Positions 18,920 through 28,224 are shown, counted from the first letter of the stretch. The stretch: 64,000 bases of DNA from Streptococcus gordonii (GCF_001553855.1 NZ_LQWV01000037.1:94252-158251); one strand, 5' to 3'. A program made the numbers and translations. The notes: generated from the letters alone by a model not told the origin.

Positions 18920-19513
18920 ATGAGCGATTGGTATTATTTTTGGAGAGGACTTGCTGGAGCATTTTCTTGGGAAAAGGGCCAAGATAATGCTTTGATTGGA
19001 GGAGAACCTAGCTGGACTTATTTATTAGGGCTTAGCATTAACTTTTTAGTGATTCTAGGAATTTTTGGTCTAGTCTTGTTCGGATTCTATAAAACCAAAG
19101 TTCAAGCAGGTTCTTGGAAGGCGGCTTTCGGAGTCTTTTGGGATAATCTATTTTTAAGAGGGCGCGCCAGAGGTATTTTAGGTCTTATAGTTGGCTTCCC
19201 CATTATTTTCATTGCAATCCCCTTCTATGCTGGATATCGTGTGACAAATGGTGTTTGGCGCTACAATTATTTTACAAATCAAGAAACAGTTACTAAGACG
19301 GTCTTACTTTCTGAGTTAGATACTTATGTTGGAAGTAGGAAGTCAGGTAGCTCTAGTATTACCTTGACAGTTTTTACTGGAAACGAGAAGCGTACAGTCA
19401 ACATTGCAAACTCAAGTCAGACACTAGCCCGCACCTTAAAATCAGAATTAAAGACACCGACAATGATTGATGTTGAAGTCAATAAAGAAGGACAGATTAT
19501 CTTTGTTCATTAA
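18920..19513 (+). CDS. Uncharacterised membrane protein
   Basis: 197 aa. Two hydrophobic segments (about residues 34-56 and 88-109) and a C-terminal soluble domain of about 80 residues rich in beta-prone sequence (SSSITLTVFTGNEKRTVNIA). I do not recognise the family. ATG 18920 has AAAAAAGGAG upstream. It stands alone between the methyltransferase gene and the L21 leader. Confidence 0.75.
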   Translation: MSDWYYFWRGLAGAFSWEKGQDNALIGGEPSWTYLLGLSINFLVILGIFGLVLFGFYKTKVQAGSWKAAFGVFWDNLFLRGRARGILGLIVGFPIIFIAIPFYAGYRVTNGVWRYNYFTNQETVTKTVLLSELDTYVGSRKSGSSSITLTVFTGNEKRTVNIANSSQTLARTLKSELKTPTMIDVEVNKEGQIIFVH

Positions 19514-19559
19514 AAAAATTTAATAAGCTTGAAAATCCGTTTTCATTGGGTGAAAAGGC

Positions 19560-19588
19560 TTGTCAAAAGGGAAGAGAAGTGCTATACT
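19560..19588 (+). promoter_or_regulatory. Promoter of the rplU-prp-rpmA operon
   Basis: TTGTCA (19560-19565), 17-bp spacer, TATACT (19583-19588). Confidence 0.75.
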
Positions 19589-19594
19589 TAGAGA

Positions 19595-19731
19595 GTTGAC
19601 TATGCACGTTCCTGTGCAACCGCACGAACATCGTTGCTCACATAGTGAGTATAAAGTGGTTAGTCCCACGATGCTAGGCGAGTCTTCACAAAAATACGGG
19701 GGAACCCCAAAAAAATCATAGGAGGTGCATA
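19595..19731 (+). ncRNA. Ribosomal protein L21 leader
   Basis: About 135 nt of untranslated leader with several short pairings lies between the promoter and rplU. Firmicute rplU genes carry the L21 leader, an autoregulatory RNA bound by a product of the operon. Position and length fit; I matched context, not a covariance model. Confidence 0.65.
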
Positions 19732-20046
19732 ATGAGCACATACGCAATCATTAAAACTGGCGGAAAACAAGTTAAAGTTGAAGTTGGTCAAGCAATCTAC
19801 GTTGAAAAATTGAACGTTGAAGCTGGTCAAGATGTTACTTTTGACGAAGTTGTTCTTGTTGGTGGTGAAAAAACTGTTGTCGGAACTCCACTTGTTGCCG
19901 GAGCTACTGTTGTCGGAACTGTTGAAAAACAAGGTAAACAAAAGAAAGTTGTTACTTTCAAATATAAACCTAAAAAGGGCAGTCACCGTAAACAAGGTCA
20001 CCGTCAACCATATACTAAGGTTGTCATCAACGCGATCAACGCTTAA
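19732..20046 (+). CDS. rplU: 50S ribosomal protein L21
   Basis: 104 aa, full length. Large-subunit protein binding 23S rRNA. Starts [17 protein letters not shown] and contains the conserved [19 protein letters not shown] region. AGGAGG ribosome site. First gene of the L21-Prp-L27 operon. Confidence 0.98.
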   Translation: MSTYAIIKTGGKQVKVEVGQAIYVEKLNVEAGQDVTFDEVVLVGGEKTVVGTPLVAGATVVGTVEKQGKQKKVVTFKYKPKKGSHRKQGHRQPYTKVVINAINA

Positions 20047-20061
20047 TTTTCAGGAGAACAC

Positions 20062-20406
20062 ATGATACACGCAGTCTTTGAGAGAGCTGAGGATGGCGAA
20101 CTGAGATGTGCAGAGATTACTGGACACGCCGGAAGCGGCGAATACGGCTTTGATGTCGTGTGTGCATCGGTTTCGACGCTTGCCATAAATTTTGTCAATT
20201 CAATTGAAAAATTCGCGGGCTATGAACCGACCTTAGAATTAAACGAAGATCAAGGTGGATTCTTACGGGTTGAAATCCCAAAAGATATTGCACCGAACCA
20301 GAGAGAAATGACTCAGCTTTTCTTTGAATCCTTTTTCTTAGGAATGGCAAACCTATCGGAGAACTCATCAGAGTTCGTCCAAACAAGAGTTATCACAGAA
20401 AACTAA
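20062..20406 (+). CDS. prp: Ribosomal-processing cysteine protease Prp
   Basis: 114 aa. Cleaves the N-terminal extension of L27 before assembly. Catalytic His22 (GHAGSGE) and Cys34 (DVVCASVS) are present. It sits between rplU and rpmA as in other Firmicutes, and the rpmA product here does carry the extension it cuts. Confidence 0.95.
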   Translation: MIHAVFERAEDGELRCAEITGHAGSGEYGFDVVCASVSTLAINFVNSIEKFAGYEPTLELNEDQGGFLRVEIPKDIAPNQREMTQLFFESFFLGMANLSENSSEFVQTRVITEN

Positions 20407-20423
20407 CACGGAGGAAAAACATT

Positions 20424-20717
20424 ATGTTAAAAATGAATCTTGCTAACTTGCAATTATTCGCCCACAAAAAAGGTGGAGGTTCTACATCTAACGGACGTGA
20501 TTCACAAGCGAAACGTCTTGGTGCTAAAGCTGCTGACGGTCAAACTGTTACAGGTGGCTCAATCCTTTACCGTCAACGCGGAACTCACATCTATCCAGGT
20601 GTAAACGTTGGCCGCGGTGGAGACGATACTTTGTTTGCAAAAGTTGAAGGCGTAGTTCGCTTTGAACGCAAAGGACGCGATAAAAAACAAGTTTCTGTTT
20701 ACCCAATCGCTAAATAA
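20424..20717 (+). CDS. rpmA: 50S ribosomal protein L27 (Prp-processed form)
   Basis: 97 aa. The N-terminus [12 protein letters not shown] is the Firmicute-specific extension; Prp should cut after Phe12 to expose AHKKGGGS, whose tail reaches the peptidyl-transferase centre. The rest ([19 protein letters not shown]) is canonical. Start ATG 20424 with CGGAGG upstream. Confidence 0.97.
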   Translation: MLKMNLANLQLFAHKKGGGSTSNGRDSQAKRLGAKAADGQTVTGGSILYRQRGTHIYPGVNVGRGGDDTLFAKVEGVVRFERKGRDKKQVSVYPIAK

Positions 20718-20739
20718 GGTTATAAAACCACTAAACAAA

Positions 20740-20776
20740 AGGCTTTCTGAGAGATCAGAGAGCCTATTTTTTATTT
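20740..20776 (+). terminator. Terminator after rpmA
   Basis: AGGCTTTCTGA (20740-20750) / TCAGAGAGCCT (20755-20765) with a T-rich tail. Confidence 0.85.
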
Positions 20777-20808
20777 TGATAACTGTATTTTAATAAGTAA
20801 GATGATAG

Positions 20809-20821
20809 GGAAACCGTTTCC
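20809..20821. promoter_or_regulatory. Operator-like palindrome before a rhodanese gene
   Basis: GGAAACCGTTTCC is an exact inverted repeat around a single central base, resembling LacI/GalR-family operators. It abuts a -35-like TTGACT (20822-20827). No LacI-family regulator is in the window. Confidence 0.35.
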
Positions 20822-20880
20822 TTGACTTTAAAGTATTGAAATGATTGAATAGTTTTTATAAAAAATAAATCGGAGGGCAT

Positions 20881-21186
20881 ATGTTCCATTTTTTTACAAA
20901 AGTTGAAAGTATTTCAACAGCAGAATTAGAGAAAAGGTTGAAGACGAATATTAAGCTACTGGATGTTCGAACCCCGTCTGAATATAGCAAGGGTCACATC
21001 AGGGGAGCCCAGAATCTTCCTTTAGGGCAACTCGATCGCTATTCGCAGTCAAAAGAAGAGAAGCTTTATGTGATTTGTCACTCAGGTGTTCGTAGCAGAT
21101 TAGCAGCGAAAAAGCTTAAAAAGAAAGGCTATGATGTTGTGAATGTTTCTGGAGGCATGATGTCTTGGAAAGGGGATGTCGTTTAA
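20881..21186 (+). CDS. Rhodanese-like protein
   Basis: 101 aa, single rhodanese domain. LLDVRTPSEYSKGHIRGAQNLP is the fold signature and the active-site loop is CHSGVRS, with the catalytic Cys. Such proteins carry sulfane sulfur or act in redox defence; the partner here is unknown. ATG 20881 has TCGGAGG upstream. A second single-domain rhodanese is at 45135. Confidence 0.88.
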   Translation: MFHFFTKVESISTAELEKRLKTNIKLLDVRTPSEYSKGHIRGAQNLPLGQLDRYSQSKEEKLYVICHSGVRSRLAAKKLKKKGYDVVNVSGGMMSWKGDVV

Positions 21187-21195
21187 AGTAAGTCA

Positions 21196-21235
21196 ATAAA
21201 AAACTCTTTGCCAATTTTTAATGAATGGCAAAGAG
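21196..21235 (-). terminator. Terminator of the lipoprotein gene (minus)
   Basis: CTCTTTGCCA (21204-21213) / TGGCAAAGAG (21226-21235); the T run is on the minus strand. Confidence 0.75.
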
Positions 21236-21245
21236 AAGGAGTCGC

Positions 21246-21773
21246 TTATTTGACTGTTGTAGGGATGATATCTTTAGTTTTTCCAGAATGAGCAATCACA
21301 CGATATTCGTTTGGTTTTGTTTCGTATTGGAATGCAATGGTTGTGGTGTCGTCTGGTAATTTTTGTGCAATGTCAGCAATAGTCTGACGGAAACCTTGCA
21401 GGATTTGTTTGTCTTCTTCTGTGGCAGTATTATTATCAAAAGCAGCCATCATTTCCTTAGTTCCAGCAGCTGTATCACCTTTGATAGAAGCTGTAATGAC
21501 GGTATGTCCATTCGGGAAAGCTTCGTCTTTTACATCTTTTTCAACTTTAATATCAAAATCTTTAGAATTTCCATTTGGATCAAATATTGATTTCAGCTCA
21601 TTGATAACATCTTCTTGAGAAGTACCAGCTGATTTGCTTTTTTTGGCAGTAGATACTGATGAAGTGACTTCTGAAGAAGATGATGAGGATGTTTCTTCAG
21701 TTGACTTCGCAGAGCATGCGGCTAAAACGATAAATGATAGGGCAGTTAAACTATAGAGTGAAATTTTCTTCAT
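21246..21773 (-). CDS. Lipoprotein with Ser-rich linker
   Basis: 175 aa. Signal peptide with lipobox LAAC (Cys at about residue 20) predicts lipid anchoring outside the membrane. A Ser/Thr/Lys linker to about residue 50 leads to a globular domain with no motif I recognise. ATG 21773 follows AGGAGG. It has its own promoter at 21852-21880. The same lipobox-plus-Ser-linker design recurs at 24806 and 36364. Confidence 0.85.
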   Translation of the reverse strand: MKKISLYSLTALSFIVLAACSAKSTEETSSSSSSEVTSSVSTAKKSKSAGTSQEDVINELKSIFDPNGNSKDFDIKVEKDVKDEAFPNGHTVITASIKGDTAAGTKEMMAAFDNNTATEEDKQILQGFRQTIADIAQKLPDDTTTIAFQYETKPNEYRVIAHSGKTKDIIPTTVK

Positions 21774-21851
21774 AGATTCCTCCTGGAAAGGTTAAGGTTA
21801 TATTATTCTCTTATAACTGGAAAACAGTATCAAGAAATAAATTGTAGATAT

Positions 21852-21880
21852 ATTGTAACCAACGCTAAGCCAGTCGTCAA
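21852..21880 (-). promoter_or_regulatory. Promoter of the lipoprotein gene
   Basis: Minus strand TTGACG (21875-21880), 17-bp spacer, TACAAT (21852-21857). A hairpin (AAGCC-AGTCG / CGACT-GGCTT, about 21867-21895) overlaps the -35. Confidence 0.6.
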
Positions 21881-21953
21881 GCGACTTTCAGGCTTTTTAG
21901 GCAACTTGAGTAAAAAATCATATAAAGGATATAAGAACTACAGATGAACATAG

Positions 21954-22004
21954 AAAAAAAGTAGATGATGACCTACCTTTTTGGTTGGTCTCGCCTACTT
22001 TTTT
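21954..22004 (-). terminator. Terminator of the Cof-type hydrolase gene
   Basis: AAAAAAGTAG ... CTACTTTTTT long hairpin overlapping the stop codon at 22003-22005. Confidence 0.75.
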
Positions 22005-22815
22005 AGTTTAGAAGATATTTTTCAATAGCTTTTGCTACCCCATTTTCGTCATTGGAGTCAGTGACGTCATCAGCGAGTGATTTAACATAGTCGCTGGCAT
22101 TCCCCATGGCAATACCTAGACCTGTAAATTTTAGCATTTCAAGGTCATTGTTGGCGTCGCCAAGAGCCATGATTTCCTCTGCTTGGATATCTAATTTTTG
22201 GGCTAGTTTTTCTAATGCAAATGCTTTAGTGATACCTGCCGGCATAACTTCATAAATCACATCCTGTGAGCGTACACCGCTGAAATGCTGGCAGATATCA
22301 GAGGCATATTTTTCTTCAAAAAAATCGACTGTCTCTTTTTCTGCTAAGAACATGGCCTGGAACATCGTATACTTACCACTAACTGCCTCCTCAAGGCTGA
22401 TTTCAGTGGGTGAGGTAAAAACATAGCCTGTGTCTCGAACTACGATAGGGCTTGGTGTCTCTCCGACAACGAAATAGTGTTCTTCGTCAAATAAGGTAAG
22501 TTGGATGGAGCTATCTTGGGTTAAGCTATAGAGATAGTGGATATCTTGCTTATCCAAGGCGACTGAGTCTATTACCTTCCAATCACTGGTTTGGTGGATG
22601 GCACAGCCATTGTCAACAATCACATATTCATCTTCTTGGGCGAGGCCTAAAAGTTCGTAATATGGTCGAACACCAAAAGGAGGACGACCTGTACAAAGGA
22701 CCAGTTTCACACCAGCCTTTATAGCTTTGTGGATAGCAGAGATATTTTCTTGGGAAATCTTTTTTTGAGAATTCAAGAGAGTTCCATCCATATCAAGTGC
22801 AAGTAATTTTATCAT
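22003..22815 (-). CDS. Cof-type HAD hydrolase
   Basis: 270 aa. Sugar-phosphate phosphatase subfamily of HAD hydrolases (YidA/Cof like). Motif I is LDMDGTLLN near the N-terminus, motif II is the Thr/Ser-containing CTGRPP, and motif IV is LGDANNDLEML. A large C2 cap lies between them. Substrates are usually phosphorylated sugars or cofactors; nothing local specifies one. Divergent from lepA. Confidence 0.92.
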   Translation of the reverse strand: MIKLLALDMDGTLLNSQKKISQENISAIHKAIKAGVKLVLCTGRPPFGVRPYYELLGLAQEDEYVIVDNGCAIHQTSDWKVIDSVALDKQDIHYLYSLTQDSSIQLTLFDEEHYFVVGETPSPIVVRDTGYVFTSPTEISLEEAVSGKYTMFQAMFLAEKETVDFFEEKYASDICQHFSGVRSQDVIYEVMPAGITKAFALEKLAQKLDIQAEEIMALGDANNDLEMLKFTGLGIAMGNASDYVKSLADDVTDSNDENGVAKAIEKYLLN

Positions 22816-22937
22816 TGTTTATCTCCAATATTAATCTGTGATAAGTATAGCATAATTTATGGATAAAGTCCGAGTCTATAGGAAAAATCGCGGGTCTTGT
22901 GTTATAATAAATAGAATACCCTAAAAGGATGAGAAAA

Positions 22938-24761
22938 ATGAATTTAGAAGATTTGAAAAAACGTCAGGAGAAGATCCGCAATTTCTCCATCATTGCCCAT
23001 ATCGACCACGGGAAATCGACCTTGGCTGACCGGATTTTGGAGGCGACTGAGACGGTTTCCAGCCGGGAAATGCAGGCCCAACTCTTAGACAGTATGGACT
23101 TGGAGCGGGAGCGCGGTATCACCATCAAACTAAATGCTATCGAGCTTAATTACACAGCTAAAGATGGTGAAACCTATATCTTCCACCTCATTGACACGCC
23201 AGGACACGTGGACTTTACCTATGAAGTATCGCGGTCGTTAGCAGCCTGTGAAGGAGCTATTCTGGTCGTTGATGCAGCTCAGGGGATTGAAGCTCAGACC
23301 TTGGCTAATGTCTATCTAGCGCTGGACAATGACTTGGAAATCCTGCCGGTTATCAATAAGATTGACCTGCCAGCTGCGGATCCAGAACGGGTGCGAGCTG
23401 AGATTGAAGATGTGATTGGGCTAGATGCTAGCGAAGCCGTATTAGCTTCTGCCAAGGCCGGTATCGGGATTGAAGAAATCCTTGAACAAATAGTAGAAAA
23501 AGTTCCAGCTCCGACTGGAAGTGTAGAAGCACCACTCAAAGCCTTGATTTTTGACTCAGTCTATGATGCCTATCGTGGGGTAATTCTGCAAGTGCGGGTT
23601 ATGGACGGTGTGGTCAAGCCGGGAGATACCATTCAGCTCATGAGCAATGGCAAGACCTTTGATGTAACTGAGGTCGGCATCTTTACTCCAAAGGCCATTG
23701 GTCGCGATTTCCTAGCGACAGGGGATGTTGGCTACATCGCTGCCTCTATCAAGACAGTGCAGGATACTCGAGTTGGAGATACTGTAACATTGGCTGACAA
23801 TCCAGCTACAGAACCTCTGCATGGCTACAAGCAGATGAACCCGATGGTTTTCGCTGGACTCTATCCAATCGAGTCTAATAAATACAATGACTTACGTGAA
23901 GCACTCGAAAAGCTCCAGCTAAACGATGCCAGTCTGCAGTTTGAACCAGAAACATCTCAGGCATTAGGATTTGGTTTCCGCTGTGGCTTCTTGGGCTTGC
24001 TGCATATGGATGTCATTCAGGAGCGCTTGGAGCGTGAATTTAATATTGATCTGATTATGACAGCGCCATCTGTTATCTATAAGGTCAATATGACAGATGG
24101 TGCTTCGATTGATGTGTCCAATCCGAGCGAGTTTCCGGATCCGACCAAGATTGACTCCATTGAAGAGCCCTATGTTAAGGCGCAGATTATGGTGCCGCAG
24201 GAATTTGTCGGAGCGGTGATGGAGTTGGCTCAGCGCAAGCGCGGTGACTTTGTGACCATGGACTATATCGATGATAATCGGGTCAATGTCATCTATCAAA
24301 TCCCGCTTGCTGAAATTGTCTTTGACTTCTTTGACAAGCTCAAGTCCTCTACTCGTGGCTATGCTAGCTTTGACTATGAAATCTCTGAGTATCGCTCGTC
24401 CAAGCTAGTTAAAATGGATATTCTCCTCAATGGCGACAAGGTTGATGCTCTCAGCTTTATCGTTCACAAGGAATTTGCCTATGAGCGTGGTAAGCTGATT
24501 GTAGAGAAGCTCAAGAAAATCATTCCTCGTCAGCAGTTTGAAGTACCTATTCAGGCCGCTATCGGTCAGAAAATCGTGGCTCGGACAGACATCAAGGCCC
24601 TGCGTAAGAATGTCTTGGCCAAGTGTTATGGTGGTGACGTTTCCCGGAAGCGCAAACTCCTTGAAAAACAAAAAGCCGGTAAGAAACGGATGAAGGCTAT
24701 CGGTTCTGTTGAAGTTCCCCAAGAGGCCTTCCTCAGTGTCTTGAGTATGGATGATGAATAA
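22938..24761 (+). CDS. lepA: Elongation factor 4 (LepA)
   Basis: 607 aa, standard length. Translational GTPase that back-translocates or remodels stalled ribosomes. G-domain motifs: [32 protein letters not shown]. The LepA-specific C-terminal domain is present ([16 protein letters not shown]). ATG 22938 is preferred over ATG 22929 because AAAGGAT then lies at normal distance and [10 protein letters not shown] is the family N-terminus. An extended -10 TGTTATAAT is at 22900-22908. Confidence 0.97.
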   Translation: MNLEDLKKRQEKIRNFSIIAHIDHGKSTLADRILEATETVSSREMQAQLLDSMDLERERGITIKLNAIELNYTAKDGETYIFHLIDTPGHVDFTYEVSRSLAACEGAILVVDAAQGIEAQTLANVYLALDNDLEILPVINKIDLPAADPERVRAEIEDVIGLDASEAVLASAKAGIGIEEILEQIVEKVPAPTGSVEAPLKALIFDSVYDAYRGVILQVRVMDGVVKPGDTIQLMSNGKTFDVTEVGIFTPKAIGRDFLATGDVGYIAASIKTVQDTRVGDTVTLADNPATEPLHGYKQMNPMVFAGLYPIESNKYNDLREALEKLQLNDASLQFEPETSQALGFGFRCGFLGLLHMDVIQERLEREFNIDLIMTAPSVIYKVNMTDGASIDVSNPSEFPDPTKIDSIEEPYVKAQIMVPQEFVGAVMELAQRKRGDFVTMDYIDDNRVNVIYQIPLAEIVFDFFDKLKSSTRGYASFDYEISEYRSSKLVKMDILLNGDKVDALSFIVHKEFAYERGKLIVEKLKKIIPRQQFEVPIQAAIGQKIVARTDIKALRKNVLAKCYGGDVSRKRKLLEKQKAGKKRMKAIGSVEVPQEAFLSVLSMDDE

Positions 24762-24805
24762 TCTCTTAAATCCCTAGGTAACATGTTCCAAAAAGGAGGA
24801 AAATC

Positions 24806-25441
24806 ATGAAACGATCGTACTTACTTGGTGCAGTCCTTGTATTGACTTCACTTACACTTATATCTTGTGCAAAATCTCAACAAAAAAGTGAACAAACGAG
24901 CTCATCGACCAGTTCAAGTGTTCAAGTGAAAAAGGATAGTTCAGACTCTTCTTCTAAGGAAAGCAAGAGCAAAGACAATCAAGAAAGAAAACGTGTTGGC
25001 TCCCCTGAGTTTGGCTATATCGATATCCCAAGTAAATGGGTTAAATTTGTTGATGTAGATGTTGAGGGACTCGTTCAATATACAGATGGCTCTACCTATA
25101 ATATCGTTACCATGAATGCCATTTCTAAGGCAGAGGCAGAAGTAGGTGAGGGGGAAACCTTCAATGCAGAAACGATTGCTCAACGCGTCGCCTATAATTG
25201 GAGTCAAAAAGATAATCTTGAAAAGATGTGGGGAACTAAGAATACCGTATCTGGCCAAGAAGCATTTCAACTTAACATCATCTTGAAGTCAGGACAACTT
25301 GCTAATACATTGGTTTTCCAAAAGGATGATAAAGTCTATATACTGTCCATTGAAGGTGACAAAGAAACGATCAATGACTTCTTGGAAAACATGAAGGATA
25401 CATGGAGTCTCGACGAAAAAAATTCAAATGCTAAGATCTAA
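24806..25441 (+). CDS. Lipoprotein with Ser-rich linker
   Basis: 211 aa. Lipobox LISC (Cys about residue 21), a Ser/Lys/Asp linker (to about 62), and a C-terminal domain of about 145 residues beginning RVGSPEFGYIDIPSKWVKF, which looks like a beta-rich module also seen in PsbP/MOG1-like secreted proteins; that resemblance is tentative. AAAGGAGG ribosome site. No terminator separates it from lepA, so some read-through is likely. Confidence 0.85.
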   Translation: MKRSYLLGAVLVLTSLTLISCAKSQQKSEQTSSSTSSSVQVKKDSSDSSSKESKSKDNQERKRVGSPEFGYIDIPSKWVKFVDVDVEGLVQYTDGSTYNIVTMNAISKAEAEVGEGETFNAETIAQRVAYNWSQKDNLEKMWGTKNTVSGQEAFQLNIILKSGQLANTLVFQKDDKVYILSIEGDKETINDFLENMKDTWSLDEKNSNAKI

Positions 25442-25448
25442 AAGACTC

Positions 25449-25487
25449 AAAAAAATGAGATTGACTGAAAGGTATCTCATTTTTTGA
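25449..25487 (+). terminator. Terminator after lipoprotein gene
   Basis: AAAAATGAGAT (25451-25461) / ATCTCATTTTT (25474-25484). Confidence 0.8.
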
Positions 25488-25530
25488 TGTGTTGATGATA
25501 AACACTAAAAAGATAATTAGAAAGTAAAAT

Positions 25531-26025
25531 ATGACTCAAGAAATCGACCTTGAAAAGTACCATCAGCTAGCCCTGCAAAAGCAGAAAGAGCACCGAAAGT
25601 TTTTGGCTAACTTGAAGAAAAAACCACCAAAAAACCTCGATAAGATTGCCCAGCAAATCCATGATGAGGTCTTTGAGGAGATTGACTGCACAGCTTGCGC
25701 CAATTGTTGTAAGACCCTGGGACCAGATTTTAAGGAAGCTGATATAGTCCGTATTGCCAAATATTTCAAGATGAAGCTGCCGGCTTTTGAAGAGGAATTT
25801 CTACAGGTAGACGAAGACGGTGACAAGGTTTTCAAGGCCATGCCTTGTCCTTTTTTAGGTGGAGATAATCTCTGTTCGATCTACGATGTCCGTCCCAAGG
25901 CCTGCCGAGAATTTCCCCATACAGACCGTAAGAAGATTCATCAGATTAATCATCTGACAATTAAAAATACCCTGACCTGCCCAGCGGCTTATCTCTTTGT
26001 GGAGAAGCTGCGGGATAGGTTGTAA
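25531..26025 (+). CDS. YkgJ-family cysteine-cluster protein
   Basis: 164 aa. Cys-rich metal-binding family (zinc or Fe-S) with the CTACANCCKTLG cluster and CPFLGGDNLCSIYDVRPKACREFPH further on. A Lys-rich N-terminal helix precedes it. Biochemical role unknown. A start at ATG 25531 has AGAAAG-type purines upstream. Confidence 0.85.
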   Translation: MTQEIDLEKYHQLALQKQKEHRKFLANLKKKPPKNLDKIAQQIHDEVFEEIDCTACANCCKTLGPDFKEADIVRIAKYFKMKLPAFEEEFLQVDEDGDKVFKAMPCPFLGGDNLCSIYDVRPKACREFPHTDRKKIHQINHLTIKNTLTCPAAYLFVEKLRDRL

Positions 26026-26116
26026 AATCCCCCTCTAAATCTTGTACAAAAATTCTAGGGCGGAAGTATCTTATATCTGTTAGACTATAATAGATAGGAG
26101 GTAAGAAGAAAAGAAT

Positions 26117-26950
26117 ATGATGCATCAATTCAATCGAACCATGGAATACCTGGAAAGTAAGTTAGACGCAGAAGTGGACTTGCAGAAATTTCAGCAGATA
26201 TCAGGCTATTCTTATGCTCTCTTTAGCAGGCTCTTCTCCATCCTAGCAGATATGACTTTAGCAGAATACTTGCGCAATCGCAGGCTGTCTGAAGCTGTGA
26301 CGGACTTGCAGGAAAGCTCTGAGAAAGTCATTGACATAGCGATGAAATACGGCTATGAGTCTTCGGATGCCTTCAGCGCAGCCTTTAAGAAATTCCATGG
26401 TTCGACCCCCTCAGAAGTTCGAAATGGAAAACCTTATCGCGTCTTTCCTAGACTTCAATTATCCTTAAAGATTACAGGAGGAAAGAACATGGATATCAAG
26501 ATTCAAAAGAAACCTGCTTTTACCGTAGCAGGCGTCCTATTGGAAGCTATTGACAATAGTCAGTGCCCATCTGCTTGGGATCAACTCTATGCCAATCACA
26601 GCTTTGAAAGCCTGGAAAGTCTAGGCAGTGGCCAATCTTTTGGCGTCTGCTCGGATGTCAAAGAAGGCGAAATTATCAACTATATGGCCGCTTATGATGT
26701 GACGGATAAAGCCAAAGCAGAAGAACTTGGTCTGTCAATCAAAGAAATCGCAGAAGCTGAATATGCTATCGTACCAGTCAAGGGGGCTATACCAGCCAGC
26801 ATTCACCATGCTTGGAAATATGTTTTGGAAGTCTTTTTCCCAGAAACTGGTTATCGCCACTCAGGAGCACCAGATTTTGAAGTCTACACCGAGGGTGATA
26901 TGTCCTCCCCAGACTATCAAATGGAACTCTGGATACCAGTGGTGAAATAA
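26117..26950 (+). CDS. AraC-family regulator with GyrI-like ligand domain
   Basis: 277 aa. N-terminal double HTH of the AraC type (about residues 1-105; GYSYALFSRLFSILADMT and YGYESSDAFSAAFKKFHGSTPSEVR), joined to a C-terminal GyrI-like/effector-binding domain (about 125-277) that in relatives binds small amphipathic compounds. Likely a sensor for drugs or stress compounds controlling a nearby or own promoter. AGGAGG at about 26097-26102 is somewhat far from the ATG at 26117; the ATG at 26120 is an alternative. The last 43 bp are duplicated at 27991. Confidence 0.9.
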   Translation: MMHQFNRTMEYLESKLDAEVDLQKFQQISGYSYALFSRLFSILADMTLAEYLRNRRLSEAVTDLQESSEKVIDIAMKYGYESSDAFSAAFKKFHGSTPSEVRNGKPYRVFPRLQLSLKITGGKNMDIKIQKKPAFTVAGVLLEAIDNSQCPSAWDQLYANHSFESLESLGSGQSFGVCSDVKEGEIINYMAAYDVTDKAKAEELGLSIKEIAEAEYAIVPVKGAIPASIHHAWKYVLEVFFPETGYRHSGAPDFEVYTEGDMSSPDYQMELWIPVVK

Positions 26951-26952
26951 AA
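26910..26952. repeat. 43-bp direct repeat, copy 1 (3' end of the AraC/GyrI gene)
   Basis: Same as 27991-28033 except one base (CTCTGG versus CTCCGG). Includes the stop codon. The two copies are 1081 bp apart and flank the C39-like gene. Confidence 0.9.
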
Positions 26953-27003
26953 CGATGATTGCAAGTCATTTTTTAGGCGTTGATTACAGAGGAGGATGAT
27001 GCT

Positions 27004-27930
27004 ATGCAGATGTATTTTGGGGACGTTTCTCTTTGTTATACATATTCACTTGCGATGGCGCTGCATTCGTATGGTTATGATGTTCGCCCTGAGTTTTTGG
27101 AAGCCATTATGGTGTTGGGAAATGGCGCTAGTATTGTAAAGGAAGATGAAAAACACCCCTTAGTCTTCTTTGATAATGGAATGCCAGACAGTTCTATCAG
27201 TCATTCTTTAGACATTCTGGGCTTTACATATGACGAATACTATATAAAGGATTCTAATGCAGTGGATCTTCTCTCTATCAGAAAAATCTTAAGTAAGTTC
27301 TTACTCAGTGGGCCTCTTGTTCTTGGCCCTTTGGACATGGGTTATCTGACTTATAATCCCAATCATATTCATTTGTATGGGGTGGACCATTTTGTTTCAG
27401 TTTATGATTTAGATGATGAGTTTATTTATTTCCATGATCCAGCAGGCTTTGCTTGTATGAAAATGAGTTTCTCAGAATTTTCGAAAGCCTGGGAAGCTAA
27501 AAATATCGACTATAAAAGAGGTTCTTTCTCCATGTGGGGAAACTTCAAAAAAATCAAATCTCCAACTTCCAAAGAGATTTATCAGAAAACATCTATGCTG
27601 ATGAAGCAACAATATGAACGTGGCGAGGAGAACGTGATAGCAAGATATGCTAAGTCGGTAGCGGACAATGGCTTGAATGAAGAACAAAAGCATCTTCATC
27701 AATACTTTAGTTTCAAATTAGCTTCTATCAGAAATCTATACATGAGCAATTTCTTAAAAGACCACGATACGGTCAGATCTGAACTAAAAGAAAATTTAGC
27801 AAAATTGTTTGGCCAAGCTCATTTATTTTGTATCAAGGAAGATTACCAAAAATTGTCAGAAGTCTTGTATGATATTGCAGTGCTAGATAATAAATTTAGA
27901 GATTTGTGCCTTCACTATAAGGAAGAGTAG
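27004..27930 (+). CDS. C39/BtrH-N-like papain-fold protein
   Basis: 308 aa. A Cys11 in DVSLCYTYSLAMAL, His129 in YGVDHFVSVYDLDD and Asp145 in FHDPAGF match the order and spacing of the papain-like triad of C39 peptidases and BtrH-type acyltransferases. The C-terminal half is helical. It may be a peptidase or an acyl/amide transferase; the substrate is unknown. ATG 27004 is chosen because GAGGAGG lies 9 bp upstream; TTG 26980 lies before that site. Flanked by a 43-bp duplication of the preceding gene's end, suggesting insertion by recombination. Confidence 0.75.
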   Translation: MQMYFGDVSLCYTYSLAMALHSYGYDVRPEFLEAIMVLGNGASIVKEDEKHPLVFFDNGMPDSSISHSLDILGFTYDEYYIKDSNAVDLLSIRKILSKFLLSGPLVLGPLDMGYLTYNPNHIHLYGVDHFVSVYDLDDEFIYFHDPAGFACMKMSFSEFSKAWEAKNIDYKRGSFSMWGNFKKIKSPTSKEIYQKTSMLMKQQYERGEENVIARYAKSVADNGLNEEQKHLHQYFSFKLASIRNLYMSNFLKDHDTVRSELKENLAKLFGQAHLFCIKEDYQKLSEVLYDIAVLDNKFRDLCLHYKEE

Positions 27931-27990
27931 AAGAAGTGAGAAAAACGAAGATGCTGTTTGGTAATGCAGCAGGATCGAAACTAGGGGCAC

Positions 27991-28033
27991 CAGACTATCA
28001 AATGGAACTCCGGATACCAGTGGTGAAATAAAA
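27991..28033. repeat. 43-bp direct repeat, copy 2 (gene fragment)
   Basis: Fragment of the end of an AraC/GyrI gene including its TAA, with no upstream reading frame. A relic of duplication or insertion. Confidence 0.9.
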
Positions 28034-28041
28034 TGTGAATC

Positions 28042-28224
28042 GAGGCTGGGACAAAAGTCCTAGCCTCTCAATTGTCTTTGGATTGTCGAGCAAGACGCAG
28101 TGGTTGAGTGGGCTCTACTACGCTGATTCCATCAGCTTTTACAGCCCAACTCAACTGTGCGGAGGTGGGACGACGAAATCGAATTCTAACGAATTACCGA
28201 TTTCTGTCCCACTCTCGTTTTTTT
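28042..28224. repeat. Multi-hairpin intergenic repeat ending in a terminator
   Basis: Three stacked inverted repeats: GAGGCTGGGAC / GTCCTAGCCTC (28042-28067); GTTGAGT-GGGCT / AGCCC-AACTCAAC (28103-28155) with inner GCTGAT/ATCAGC; and GTGGGAC / GTCCCAC (28165-28212) with inner GAAATCG/CGATTTC, followed by a T run. I recognise this as a dispersed streptococcal intergenic element from memory. Its first hairpin also occurs at 9488. Confidence 0.75.
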
